From contig JAAVHC010000068.1 of NCBI GenBank assembly GCA_014799925.1, positions 1 to 64,000 on the forward strand: DNA of 64,000 bases. The letters run 5' to 3'. Origin of the DNA: Oscillibacter sp. (GTDB lineage Bacteria; Bacillota; Clostridia; Oscillospirales; Oscillospiraceae). This document shows, one piece after another, positions 7,816-18,541 of this stretch (position 1 is the first letter of the stretch; every line of letters begins with the position of its first letter). A model generated the notes under the pieces. It saw only the letters and a program-made list of their open reading frames with translations, did no database searches and was not told the DNA's origin. The position numbers and the translations under genes are program-made.

Positions 7816-7852
7816 CTGCTGCCGAAACTTTTTTGTTTTTCAGGAAAGCGCG

Positions 7853-8662
7853 TTACAGCTCCTTATAGTGGTAAAACGCCGCGAAATTGTAAAACAGAAT
7901 GTCCTCCAGAAAATCCTGCTCCAGCCCCAGAGCCAGTGTTTTGTCCAGTTCCTTCTTAGGACACCAAATCGGGAAGTCGGATCCCCAGAAGACGTGGGTG
8001 GGATCGTACTGGCGCAGAATGGAATACAGAGGGGCCTTGTCCGTGACATAGCTGAAGGAGGAGCTGATGTCGGTGTAGACGTTGGGCAGCTTCGCCAGAG
8101 GGCGGATCTTCTCCGGGTCCCAGTCTCCCCAGTTGCCCAGATGGGCGGCGATGCACCGCAGCCCGGGAAAGGTTTCCGCGATGGGGATCATCCGGGCGGG
8201 ACCGGAGACGTTCACCCGCGGGTCGCCCATATGGGCAATGAGGAACATGTCGTTTTTCTCCATTTCCTCAAACATGGGAAACAGCCGGCGGTCGTCCAGC
8301 ACAAAGTGCTGAAACTCCGGGTGCAGCTTCACGCCGTACATGCCGTGCTCCCTCATCCAGCGAAGCTCCTCCCTGTACGACTCATACCCGGCATGAAGGG
8401 TGCCGCAGGGGATGAACTGAGGGTTGGCCTCCGCTTCGGAGAGGATGTACCGGTTGATATGCTCCACCTGGTGCTCCGTGGTGGCGGCGGAGAACACCAT
8501 GGCATAGTCAATGCGGGCCTGCCGCAGAACGTCCGCCAGCTCGCCGACGCTGCCGTAATGGTTGGGAGGCTCGGGCAGGTCAAAATACTCCGCCGTGGCA
8601 ATGGTGGCCTTGGCGGCTATTTTCTCCGGGAAAATATGGGCGTGCATGTCAATGACTTTCAT
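7853..8662 (-). CDS. Amidohydrolase-family metal-dependent hydrolase
   Basis: A 269-residue TIM-barrel protein of the amidohydrolase_2 (COG2159) type. The N-terminal DMHAHIF gives the first HxH metal ligands. KLHPEFQ (about 124), IAHMGDP (about 151) and HLGNW supply further His ligands, and FWGSDFPIW contains the conserved C-terminal Asp. These enzymes hydrolyse or decarboxylate small organic substrates, and the actual substrate is unknown. It is complete for the family and is a single-gene unit convergent with spoVT. No membrane or signal segment is seen. Confidence 0.8.
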   Translation of the reverse strand: MKVIDMHAHIFPEKIAAKATIATAEYFDLPEPPNHYGSVGELADVLRQARIDYAMVFSAATTEHQVEHINRYILSEAEANPQFIPCGTLHAGYESYREELRWMREHGMYGVKLHPEFQHFVLDDRRLFPMFEEMEKNDMFLIAHMGDPRVNVSGPARMIPIAETFPGLRCIAAHLGNWGDWDPEKIRPLAKLPNVYTDISSSFSYVTDKAPLYSILRQYDPTHVFWGSDFPIWCPKKELDKTLALGLEQDFLEDILFYNFAAFYHYKEL

Positions 8663-8976
8663 GACGTTTGCTCCTGTATAAGGGTGGATGAAATGTCAAT
8701 CCTCACAGATTATGACCTATTATATCACAAACAATACCGTCTATCAAATAGCGGATACCGCCAAAAATCCGATGGTCAGGAGAAAGAAAATCAGTATCAA
8801 TGCCTTACGGGCCCGCCGCTGCAAATGAAAAATGGCGGAAGGCGCGGGAACAAAATTTTGACTTTCCACGTCAAATTCGACAAAACCCGGTTGACTGCCG
8901 CGAAAAAACGAGATATTATTATTCCTGTATTGGAACACGGGAACAATAACATCTGCCCCAAGGAGGACATACCGTC
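8663..8976. other. Divergent intergenic region
   Basis: No ORF of note. It separates the amidohydrolase from the divergent zinc-ribbon protein, and the only signal recognised is the plus-strand promoter at 8891-8919. Confidence 0.4.
8891..8919 (+). promoter_or_regulatory. Sigma-A promoter of the zinc-ribbon/Big2 gene
   Basis: TTGACT (8891-8896), 17-bp spacer, TATTAT (8914-8919), 57 bases before the start codon. Confidence 0.65.
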
Positions 8977-9903
8977 ATGAGCAACCGCCGCTGCCCCAAA
9001 TGTGGGGAGGAATACTCCGATACTTACCGCTCCTGCCCCTTCTGTGAGGAGGAGGAAGCCCTCAGGCATGGCAGGCCGATGCGCCGCCAGGGCGGACGCC
9101 GGGTGGACAAGCGTCAAAAGAACAACGGCGGGGCCGGAGGGATCATGCTGCTGCTTACCGGGGTCATCATCCTGGGCGTAGTGGGGTATGTGCTTTTCGG
9201 CGATGACGTGGCCGATGCGGTGGGCATCCGCGACACACATGAACAGAACCCGGTCGCCAGTCAGGCCGATGATCCGAAATCGCCCGCCCAGACGCGGCCG
9301 GAGGACGGTACGCAGACGCCGTCCGCCCAGGACCCGGACGACAGCGAACCGGCGCAGACTGATGGTCCCAACGAGGGAGACGAGCCCGGCGGCGCGGAGG
9401 AGCCAGCGGGTCCCCTGGCGTTGTCCCAGACGGATATTACCATCCCGGCGGGCGAGACCGGACGGCTGACCGCCACCGGCGGCAATGGTGAAATTATCTG
9501 GACTTCCTCCAACGCGGAGATTGCCTCGGTGGACGGCGGAGCCGTCACCGGCAAGGCAGGCGGCACCGTGACCATTACCGCCACAAGCGGCGAGGAAACC
9601 GCCACCTGTCAGGTGAAGGTGGAGGGAGATCCCTGGGTAAACCCCAACGCCAAAAATTGCAGGGTGAACAAGGACGACTTCACGTTTGGCTCCGGCGAGA
9701 CCGTGCAGATGAAGGTCAAGTGGGACGGGAGCGAAAAATGGGAAATCGCCGGTCCCAATGACGGCGTTGTCTGGGCCAGCAACCAGCCCGGCATAGCCGC
9801 CATCAGTGAGACGGGGGTTGTGACCTGGGTCAGCCGGGGAACGACCACCGTGACCGCCACAGTGAACGGCGAGGTCCACGAGTGCATCGTCAGAGCAAAA
9901 TAG
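8977..9903 (+). CDS. Membrane protein with zinc ribbon and Big2 Ig-like domains
   Basis: A 308-residue protein. The cytoplasmic N-terminus has a zinc-ribbon with Cys 6, 9, 20 and 23 (CPKCGEE, CPFC). One transmembrane helix (about 55-74) is followed by a low-complexity Pro/Asp/Glu/Gln linker (about 85-145) and two bacterial Ig-like Big2 units (about 147-215 and 225-306, each ending in TGKAGG or WVSRGTTTVTATV type strands). Topology implies extracellular Ig domains. Such proteins are common in Clostridia, and their role may be adhesion or wall contact, but nothing here fixes it. It has its own promoter and a strong terminator, and ATG 8977 follows AAGGAGG. Confidence 0.75.
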   Translation: MSNRRCPKCGEEYSDTYRSCPFCEEEEALRHGRPMRRQGGRRVDKRQKNNGGAGGIMLLLTGVIILGVVGYVLFGDDVADAVGIRDTHEQNPVASQADDPKSPAQTRPEDGTQTPSAQDPDDSEPAQTDGPNEGDEPGGAEEPAGPLALSQTDITIPAGETGRLTATGGNGEIIWTSSNAEIASVDGGAVTGKAGGTVTITATSGEETATCQVKVEGDPWVNPNAKNCRVNKDDFTFGSGETVQMKVKWDGSEKWEIAGPNDGVVWASNQPGIAAISETGVVTWVSRGTTTVTATVNGEVHECIVRAK

Positions 9904-9909
9904 CGGCAT

Positions 9910-9957
9910 AATCAGAATCTGCGGGGAAATCTTCCGGTTTCCCCGCAGATTCTGATT
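9910..9957. terminator. Bidirectional terminator
   Basis: A perfect 20-bp stem (AATCAGAATCTGCGGGGAAA and its complement, loop of eight) lies between the converging Big2 gene and the glycerate kinase gene. Confidence 0.8.
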
Positions 9958-10002
9958 TAGGAAGCACGGAAACAATCCGCGGACGCCCTTGCGGTCCGGC
10001 CC

Positions 10003-11238
10003 TTATCTCCGGAGCAGAGCCGCGGCGAAGTCGTTCACATTGGTGCCGGTTGGGCCGGTGACGATCAGCCCTCCGGTGGCCTGGAGGGCGTTATAGGCGT
10101 CGTTGTCCGCCAGGACCCGGAAGAGATCAAGGCCGCTGGCGGTAAGCTCTGAAAGAGTCTGGCCGTCCACGTATCCGCCCGCGGCGTCGGTGGGGCCATC
10201 GGTGCCGTCGCTGCCCACGGAGAATACCGCCGCGCCGTCCAGCCCGTGGATGCCCGCGCTGGCGGCGAGAGCCAGCTCCTGGCTGCGTCCGCCCCTGCCC
10301 CTGCCGGTCAGATGGACCACGGTCTCGCCTCCGGCGATGAAGGCCAGAGATTTTTCACTGCCCGCGTGGGTCTTCAAGATGCTGGCCAGGAAGCTGCCGG
10401 CCTCTCTGGCCTCGCAGCAGAGCTGGTCGGTGAGCAGGAAGGGGGTATAGCCCAGCTCTCTGGCGGCGCGCTCCGCCGCGCCGCACAGTTCCCGGACGGA
10501 CCCGGTGATCCGGGTGGTCACGTTGTCCAGCGTCTTGGGAGTCTCCCGTGCCAGGAGGGCGCGGGCCTCATCACTCAGATCCAGATGGTATTTCTCCGCG
10601 ATGGACTGGGCCTGGGCGGCGGTGGAGGCGTCGGGACAGGCCGGGCCGCTGGCAATCATATCCAGGGGGTCGCCCAGAATGTCGCTGAGAACGATGGAAA
10701 ATACCTGGGCGGGGGCGCAGACCTGGGCGAAGCGGCCGCCTTTTACGGCGGAAAGGCGCTTGCGGATGGTATTGATCTCCACGATGTCCGCCCCGCAGGC
10801 CAGAAGCCGGCGGGTCACGTCCTGAAGCTCCGCTCCGGAGACCAGGGGCTTCTCAAACAGGGCGCTGCCGCCGCCGGAGAGGAGGAACAGCACCGTATCC
10901 AGAGGGGTGAGATCCCGCACCAGGTCCAGAGCCGCCTGGGTGGCGGAGAAGGAATTCTCGTCCGGCACGGGGTGCCCTGCCTCGCGGCAGTCAAAGTTGG
11001 CGATGGGTCCCATAACATGGTCATATTTGGTGACGACCACGCCGCGGTCGATCCGGCGGCCCAGGCAGTCGTGGGCGGCCCGGGCCATCTGCCAGGCGGC
11101 CTTGCCCGCCGCTACCAGCAATACCCGGCCCGGAAACTCCCTGCCCTGGAGGGCGCGGGCCACCGCCTGGTCCGGCTGGACGGCCCTGATGGCCGCTGCG
11201 GTGATGGCGTCGGCATGGGAGCGCAAAAGCTTGTCCAT
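10003..11238 (-). CDS. Glycerate kinase, DUF4147/MOFRL (GckA-type)
   Basis: A 411-residue cytoplasmic kinase that phosphorylates D-glycerate, in this family usually giving 2-phosphoglycerate. The N-terminal DUF4147 domain has VLLVAAGKAAWQMA (about 40-53), LFLLSGGGSALFEKP (about 115-129) and INTIRKRLSAVKGG. The C-terminal MOFRL domain includes GGETVVHLTGRGRGGRSQEL and FSVGSDGTDGPTDAAGGYVD. ATG 11238 was chosen because AAAGGAGA precedes it; an ATG 12 codons upstream has no such site. It is the only gene of its unit, so the source of glycerate is not evident. Confidence 0.9.
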   Translation of the reverse strand: MDKLLRSHADAITAAAIRAVQPDQAVARALQGREFPGRVLLVAAGKAAWQMARAAHDCLGRRIDRGVVVTKYDHVMGPIANFDCREAGHPVPDENSFSATQAALDLVRDLTPLDTVLFLLSGGGSALFEKPLVSGAELQDVTRRLLACGADIVEINTIRKRLSAVKGGRFAQVCAPAQVFSIVLSDILGDPLDMIASGPACPDASTAAQAQSIAEKYHLDLSDEARALLARETPKTLDNVTTRITGSVRELCGAAERAARELGYTPFLLTDQLCCEAREAGSFLASILKTHAGSEKSLAFIAGGETVVHLTGRGRGGRSQELALAASAGIHGLDGAAVFSVGSDGTDGPTDAAGGYVDGQTLSELTASGLDLFRVLADNDAYNALQATGGLIVTGPTGTNVNDFAAALLRR

Positions 11239-11450
11239 AAAGCAGGTTCTCCTTTTATTCAAGCGCCGGGACAACAGCCAACAATAAAACCGGCTTATAA
11301 ATTGCGGTCAGTATGATCATGAATATCGCCAACAGCAAAACCGCGAAATTGGGCTTTACCGCCGTTTTCCATTCCTGATTATGCGCTAATGGGTCCAGCA
11401 GAGGATGGTTATGCCAATGCGCGCAGATTCCTCCCCTTCAAGACGAGCTC

Positions 11451-14051
<2,601 letters not shown>

Positions 14052-14156
14052 GAGATTACCTCCTAGGCCGCCCGAAGGGCTGCCGGGACCGGTCGTCGGC
14101 CGCAGGCCAATGACGGTCCCTCATACCTCCGGGACTGATTTTTCTTTTCGTTTCAA

Positions 14157-14185
14157 ATGATACTACGGCTGCGGCAAAATGTAAA
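14157..14185 (-). promoter_or_regulatory. clpB: Sigma-A promoter of clpB
   Basis: On the minus strand: TTTACA (14185-14180), 17-bp spacer, TATCAT (14162-14157). It lies about 105 bases before the clpB start and immediately downstream of the CIRCE element. Confidence 0.7.
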
Positions 14186-14193
14186 GAGGAAAA

Positions 14194-14220
14194 TTAGCAC
14201 TCTCGTGACGAGAGTGCTAA
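14194..14220. promoter_or_regulatory. Perfect CIRCE operator (HrcA binding site)
   Basis: TTAGCACTC-N9-GAGTGCTAA matches the CIRCE consensus at every arm position. HrcA repressing heat-shock genes through CIRCE is well established. The site lies eight bases upstream of the clpB -35 box. Confidence 0.95.
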
Positions 14221-14359
14221 TTTTCTGTGAACGTGGTGTGAATTTTCGGCTTTGACAAAACAGAGGATGCGTGCCGGTAAATCACAGCCTGCCGAGCGTT
14301 TCGATAAAGAGCTTCGGAATCAGATACATATCCTGAACAGGGACTTTTTGGATTCTCTC

Positions 14360-14388
14360 TTGAAATGATAGAGTATATATGATACAAT
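14360..14388 (+). promoter_or_regulatory. Sigma-A promoter of the 14520 lipoprotein
   Basis: TTGAAA (14360-14365), 17-bp spacer, TACAAT (14383-14388), about 130 bases before the start codon. Confidence 0.6.
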
Positions 14389-14519
14389 GACTTGCCAATC
14401 GAAATTCCTCCCCTGTATGCTCGCGCCATGCTGCATACAGGGCGGAAAGCTGCGCGCCAAACGGCTGCCCCGCCCAGCGCGGCAGCCGCCAAGTCTATAC
14501 AATACAAGGAGATATTTCA

Positions 14520-15134
14520 ATGAAACGTGTACTGACCCTGTTACTGACCCTGCTTCTGGCCCTCTCCCTCGCCGCCTGCGGCGGCAAGGAGGACGAGCAG
14601 CCCAAAACCGTCGACCAGGACCCGCCCGCCGCCGCCAATACGGATGATGTCCAGACCGCGCCTGCCGAACCTTCCGGCGACGCTCCGGCGGCTCCCGCCG
14701 GACCCGCGCCCACCCCCGAGGCGGACAGCCGGTATGTCCTTACCTTCCAGGGATGCCCGCTGCCCATGAATGCGGACTTTGCGCCTCTGCTGGCGTATCT
14801 GGGCGAGCCGGCGAATTACTTCGAGGCGGAGAGCTGCGCCTTCGAGGGATTGGACAAGACCTATACTTATGACGCGGTGGAAATTATTACGTATCCCGAT
14901 GAGGGAACGGACCGTATCTCCAGCGTCCGGCTGCTTACCGATGCCGCCGCTACCCCCGAGGGCATTACGATCGGTTCCACCCCTGAGGAGGTAACCGCCG
15001 CCTATGGCGGGGATTACACAGCCCTTGGCCAGCAGTATACCTACGAGGACGGGGACTGTCTCTTTTCCGTCCTTTTCAAGGATGAAAAGGCGATTTCCGT
15101 GGAGTATACCGCCCTCACCGATCTGCTGGGCTGA
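14520..15134 (+). CDS. Uncharacterised lipoprotein
   Basis: A 204-residue protein with a classical lipoprotein signal: MKR, a Leu-rich hydrophobic stretch, then the lipobox LAAC with lipidated Cys at about 19. A disordered Ala/Pro/Asp/Thr-rich linker (about 21-68) leads to a compact C-terminal domain (about 70-203), including TFQGCPLPMNADFAPLLAYL and GITIGSTPEEVTAAYGGDY, which suggests a small alpha/beta fold. It would be anchored on the outer face of the membrane. I do not recognise a specific family. AAGGAG precedes ATG 14520, and it is a single-gene unit divergent from clpB. Confidence 0.75.
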   Translation: MKRVLTLLLTLLLALSLAACGGKEDEQPKTVDQDPPAAANTDDVQTAPAEPSGDAPAAPAGPAPTPEADSRYVLTFQGCPLPMNADFAPLLAYLGEPANYFEAESCAFEGLDKTYTYDAVEIITYPDEGTDRISSVRLLTDAAATPEGITIGSTPEEVTAAYGGDYTALGQQYTYEDGDCLFSVLFKDEKAISVEYTALTDLLG

Positions 15135-15135
15135 T

Positions 15136-15218
15136 ATAGTCAATCAACTTGAAAATAGCAAAGCTGTTTTCAGGCGGGCAAAGTCCGCCGGCGTATGAAG
15201 CTTGCTATAGTTGACTAT
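15136..15218. mobile_element. MITE-like 83-bp palindromic element
   Basis: It begins ATAGTCAA and ends TTGACTAT (8-bp perfect terminal inverted repeats). AATAGCAAAGC near the left end is echoed by GCTTGCTAT near the right end, giving an imperfect long stem. There is an inner GC-rich stem (GGCGGGC/GTCCGCC region) and no ORF. This is the architecture of a miniature inverted-repeat element; other copies cannot be tested here. Confidence 0.45.
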
Positions 15219-15274
15219 GCGATCCGAACCAGGCAAACCAGAGCCATGCCAGTTATTTGATTGTAAAGTAAGCA

Positions 15275-15304
15275 GGAGAGCGGTCCATAAGGGCCGCTCT
15301 CCTG
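15275..15304. terminator. Hairpin between lipoprotein and FAD gene
   Basis: AGGAGAGCGG and CCGCTCTCCT form a 10-bp perfect stem extended by CC/GG, placed between two converging genes. The plus-strand side continues GTTATTT. Confidence 0.6.
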
Positions 15305-15308
15305 TTAT

Positions 15309-16607
15309 TTACATCGGCTTATCCCCGTTGGCCGGACCATCCAGCACCGCGCCGTCCGACCTGAACCGGGAACCGTGGCAGGGACAGTCCCAAGTGTGCT
15401 CCTGGGGGTTGTATTTCAATGCGCAGCCCAGGTGGGGGCACCGGGGCACGGTGGGGGTCAGCAGATTGACGGTCGATTCCAGCACATTGGCCGCCAGCTG
15501 GGGCCGCAGGATGGTCCGGGATGGGTCAAAGATGCCCGCATAGGGATTTTCCCGTCCCAATACCAGGTCCGCCAGCAGCTCCGACGCCGCCATGGCGCCG
15601 GTCATGCCCCACTTGTTGAACCCGGAGGCCGTATAGAGCCCCGGCGTGCGCCTGCCGTATTGGCCGATGTAGGGCGCACCGTCCAGGGACATGCAGTCCT
15701 GGGCCGCCCAGCGGCCAGTCACTTTGGCGTGGGGATAGTACCGCCGGGCCGCGTCCTCCAGCTCCTGCCAGCCGCCGCCCTGCTTGCCCGTCCGGTGGCC
15801 CCCGCCGCCCAGCAGCAGAAGGCTGCCAAAATTGCGGAAGGACATCCCCGTTTTGGAGGCGTCCACATACATCCCGCCGGCGTCCGGCCCGTTTTCCAGA
15901 GCCAGTACGTAGGAGCGGTGCTGGCAGAGCTTGAGGAAATATCCCCCGTGGTTGGTAATAAAGGGGAAATGGGTGGCCGCGATAACCTTTTCCGCCCGTA
16001 TGATCCCGCGCTCCGCGCGGACCAGCCCCGGCGACCACTCCAAAGCGCGCGTATGCTCGTACACCGGCAGGTCCTTCACAAGAGCCGCCAGAAATTTCAG
16101 CGGGTGAAACTGTCCCTGCCGGGGAAGCGACACCGCCCCGGCGGTAGGGAAGGGCAGCGGCAGCTCCCCGGCAAACCGCGCGGGCGCGCCGATCCGCTCC
16201 AGGGCCTCAAGTTCCTTTTCCAGCTCCGCCCTGCTGTCCAGCGCGTAGACGAAATTGTCCTTTTCCTCAAAATCGCAGGGGATCTCCCGGCACAGCTCCC
16301 GGTATCGCTCCAGCGCCGCCTCCTGGGCCTGCCAGCAGAGCCGCGCCGCGTCTGCCCCGAATTCCTTCATCAGGCGGTGATAGACCAGCCCGTGCTGGGA
16401 GGTGATCTTGGCCGTCGTGTGCCCGGTAGTCCCGCCGCAGAGACGGTCCGCCTCAATCAGCGCGCAGTCCACGCCTCTCCGGCGCAGCGTCCAGGCGCAC
16501 AGAATGCCGGTGATGCCGCCGCCAATCACCAGTACATCCGTTTTCAAATCACCGTCCAGCGGCTGAAACCGCGGCAGATCCGCCGTCCGGGTCCAGATAG
16601 ATTCCAT
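15309..16607 (-). CDS. FAD-dependent oxidoreductase with C-terminal Rieske domain
   Basis: A 432-residue protein. The N-terminal DAO-type FAD domain has the dinucleotide-binding VLVIGGGITGIL (about 26-37) and GGTTGHTTAKIT. The C-terminal about 90 residues form a Rieske [2Fe-2S] domain with CPH-x-x-C and CPCHGSRF (the C-x-H and C-x2-H ligand pairs). This fusion (YhfW-like) occurs in Firmicutes, and the physiological substrate is not known. ATG 16607 has the GGGGGG-rich site at a sensible distance; ATG 16616 is too close to it. It lies just downstream of the ABC transporter gene on the same strand, 65 bases apart, and they may share a transcript. Confidence 0.85.
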   Translation of the reverse strand: MESIWTRTADLPRFQPLDGDLKTDVLVIGGGITGILCAWTLRRRGVDCALIEADRLCGGTTGHTTAKITSQHGLVYHRLMKEFGADAARLCWQAQEAALERYRELCREIPCDFEEKDNFVYALDSRAELEKELEALERIGAPARFAGELPLPFPTAGAVSLPRQGQFHPLKFLAALVKDLPVYEHTRALEWSPGLVRAERGIIRAEKVIAATHFPFITNHGGYFLKLCQHRSYVLALENGPDAGGMYVDASKTGMSFRNFGSLLLLGGGGHRTGKQGGGWQELEDAARRYYPHAKVTGRWAAQDCMSLDGAPYIGQYGRRTPGLYTASGFNKWGMTGAMAASELLADLVLGRENPYAGIFDPSRTILRPQLAANVLESTVNLLTPTVPRCPHLGCALKYNPQEHTWDCPCHGSRFRSDGAVLDGPANGDKPM

Positions 16608-16672
16608 GCCGTGCATCCCCCCTTTTTCAGAGGTAGTATGCGCGTTTTGCGGAAAACTATTGAGATATAAAG

Positions 16673-18280
16673 CTATTCCTCCCGCAAAATACCGTTTGCG
16701 AGGACAAAACGGCCATCATACAGCGGCAAAAGTTCCCCATTTGGCTTATGGCAGACATGGATCACCGCGGCGTCTTCCTGGAGCAGCAGCCGCTCGACCC
16801 GCTCCGAGTTCTCCTGGTCCAGCGCGGAGGTTACCTCGTCCAGCAGGTACACCGCGGGTTTCCCCACCATTGCGCGGGCCAGCGCCACACGCTGACGTTC
16901 CCCGCCGGAAAGCTGCTCCACCACCTCCGGCGTCAGTTCCTGGCCGCCGTACCGCTCCAGCAGATAGGTGAGATTCAGCTTCTCGATTACGCCCCGATAG
17001 GCTTCCTCGGAGATTTCCCGGTCCAGCAGGATGTTTTCCCGCAGGGAAGCGCAAAACAGATAGGGCTCCTGGAATACCGGGCAGACCGCCTGATAGTAAT
17101 CCGCGGGCGGCATTGACCGCGCGTCCATCTGGTTCAGACGGATGATCCCGGTGTACCCCAGATCCCCCGCCTGGGTCAGCAGGCGCAGAAGCGTGGATTT
17201 GCCGCTGCCGCTTTCACCGCTGATGATGTACTTTTCCCCGGCGCGGAACTGGGCTGACACGTTCCGAAGGATCTTGAATTCCCCCGCCTGATAGGACACG
17301 TCATCCACACGCAGGACAGAAAAAGGCTTCGGGGAGGGGCCTTTTTCCTCCTCCGGTTTTGAACACAGGTCCTCCAGCTGCTTCAGCAGCGGCAGGACCG
17401 CGTTCCGGCTGTGCAGCAGATAGGCCAGCACTTCAATGGGGGAGGCAATGATGGCGGCCAATTGCAGCACGGCCACCAGATCGCCGATCAGGATCGCGCC
17501 GTTATGCACCAGCAGGGTCCCTACAACCAGGATCAGCGCGTCCTTGGCAATCTGAAGAACGGACGCCGCGCCGTAGGTGGTCAAAGACCAGCGGAATACT
17601 CCCGCCTCCGCCCTGGCGGCGGACCGGTTTTCCTCGTCCAGCAGGGCGGCGGCACGGTCCCGGTAACGGTAGGTCTTCAGGATATGCAGTCCGCCCAAAA
17701 AGGATTGCAGGGAGGCGTTGTACCGCGCCAGCTGCTGGGAGTAAGCCTGCCTGGCGCTCCCGCTCTTTTTTCTCAGAATGTTCGGCACGATGACGATCAG
17801 GACGCTGGCGCCGATGATGATGGCGGCCAGCAGCCAATGGATGGACAGCAGAGATACGGCAGAGAACGCGATGAGACTGATGCATTGCGCAATATCAATC
17901 GTACCGATGAAGTACTGCTCCACAAGGCTGGGGATGTCGTTGTTGACAAACGAAACAAAGGCCGCCGTCTCCTCCCGGCCATAGCGCTCTGTCCGGGAAA
18001 AGCCGCTGAACGCCTGCCTGCGCAGCAGCTGCTTCTGCTGCCGCGTCAGCCGCTGGTTCATGTATTGATTCAGCACGGACAAAAGCACCTGGAGAAAGCT
18101 GACGGACAAAAACGGGAGAAACAGGCGCAGGCTGGGAGCCGGCGCCGTGATGACCTGATTGACGAGCTTGCCGGACACGGTGGGCCGTATAATGCTGCTG
18201 AGCGCAAATAATAAGCTGATCAGCAGTGTGCCCGAGAACAGAAGGCGGTTAACGCCCAGGTGATGCCACAATTTTTTCAA
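16673..18280 (-). CDS. ABC transporter, fused permease and ATPase
   Basis: A half-transporter of about 535 residues, with a membrane domain of about six helices (about 10-285) followed by the ATPase. The ATPase shows Walker A GESGSGKST, signature LSGGERQ, Walker B VYLLDEVTSALD and the H-loop VCHK. Such proteins form dimers and mostly export lipids, peptides or drugs. The best start is TTG 18280, with a GGGGGG site six bases upstream. The ATG at 18322 lacks a site, and ATGs further upstream lie before the promoter. No partner half-transporter is adjacent, so a homodimer is likely. The substrate is unknown. Confidence 0.85.
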   Translation of the reverse strand: MKKLWHHLGVNRLLFSGTLLISLLFALSSIIRPTVSGKLVNQVITAPAPSLRLFLPFLSVSFLQVLLSVLNQYMNQRLTRQQKQLLRRQAFSGFSRTERYGREETAAFVSFVNNDIPSLVEQYFIGTIDIAQCISLIAFSAVSLLSIHWLLAAIIIGASVLIVIVPNILRKKSGSARQAYSQQLARYNASLQSFLGGLHILKTYRYRDRAAALLDEENRSAARAEAGVFRWSLTTYGAASVLQIAKDALILVVGTLLVHNGAILIGDLVAVLQLAAIIASPIEVLAYLLHSRNAVLPLLKQLEDLCSKPEEEKGPSPKPFSVLRVDDVSYQAGEFKILRNVSAQFRAGEKYIISGESGSGKSTLLRLLTQAGDLGYTGIIRLNQMDARSMPPADYYQAVCPVFQEPYLFCASLRENILLDREISEEAYRGVIEKLNLTYLLERYGGQELTPEVVEQLSGGERQRVALARAMVGKPAVYLLDEVTSALDQENSERVERLLLQEDAAVIHVCHKPNGELLPLYDGRFVLANGILREE

Positions 18281-18355
18281 AGATATCCCCCCAATGCGCT
18301 CGATTGGACCCGCCCATTTCATGGATATGAAAACCGGCAGGACGTCCTGCAAGTC

Positions 18356-18384
18356 ATTATACCTGTATTTGATATTTTTTTCAA
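18356..18384 (-). promoter_or_regulatory. Sigma-A promoter of the ABC transporter
   Basis: On the minus strand: TTGAAA (18384-18379), 17-bp spacer, TATAAT (18361-18356). Its position rules out the upstream ATG at 18472 as a start. Confidence 0.7.
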
Positions 18385-18422
18385 GTGACCGGAGCAGCGG
18401 AAGAGTCCCAGCCCATTTCCGG

Positions 18423-18451
18423 TTGTAATCCCCGGAAAAACGTGGTATACT
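18423..18451 (+). promoter_or_regulatory. polA: Sigma-A promoter of polA
   Basis: TTGTAA (18423-18428), 17-bp spacer, TATACT (18446-18451), 90 bases before the polA start. It lies back to back with the ABC transporter promoter. Confidence 0.6.
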
Positions 18452-18541
18452 TCTCCCATCAGAACGAAACATCCCCGGCGCCCCGGCGCAGTGTCCGGCA
18501 GCTGGCCGCGCCGGGGCGCGGCCTTAGATAGGAGAGCCACT

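Larger units (their letters stand above)
14052..14519. other. Divergent control region of clpB and the 14520 lipoprotein gene
   Basis: No ORF is supported. It holds the clpB promoter and CIRCE (14157-14220) and a plus-strand promoter (14360-14388). The 130-base plus-strand leader after 14390 contains GC-rich sequence that is not recognised. Confidence 0.5.

Noticed and set aside
7802-8980. Long open frame of 392 codons on the plus strand
   Set aside because: It is antisense to the amidohydrolase gene, which has family motifs and a normal start; high GC creates such shadow frames.
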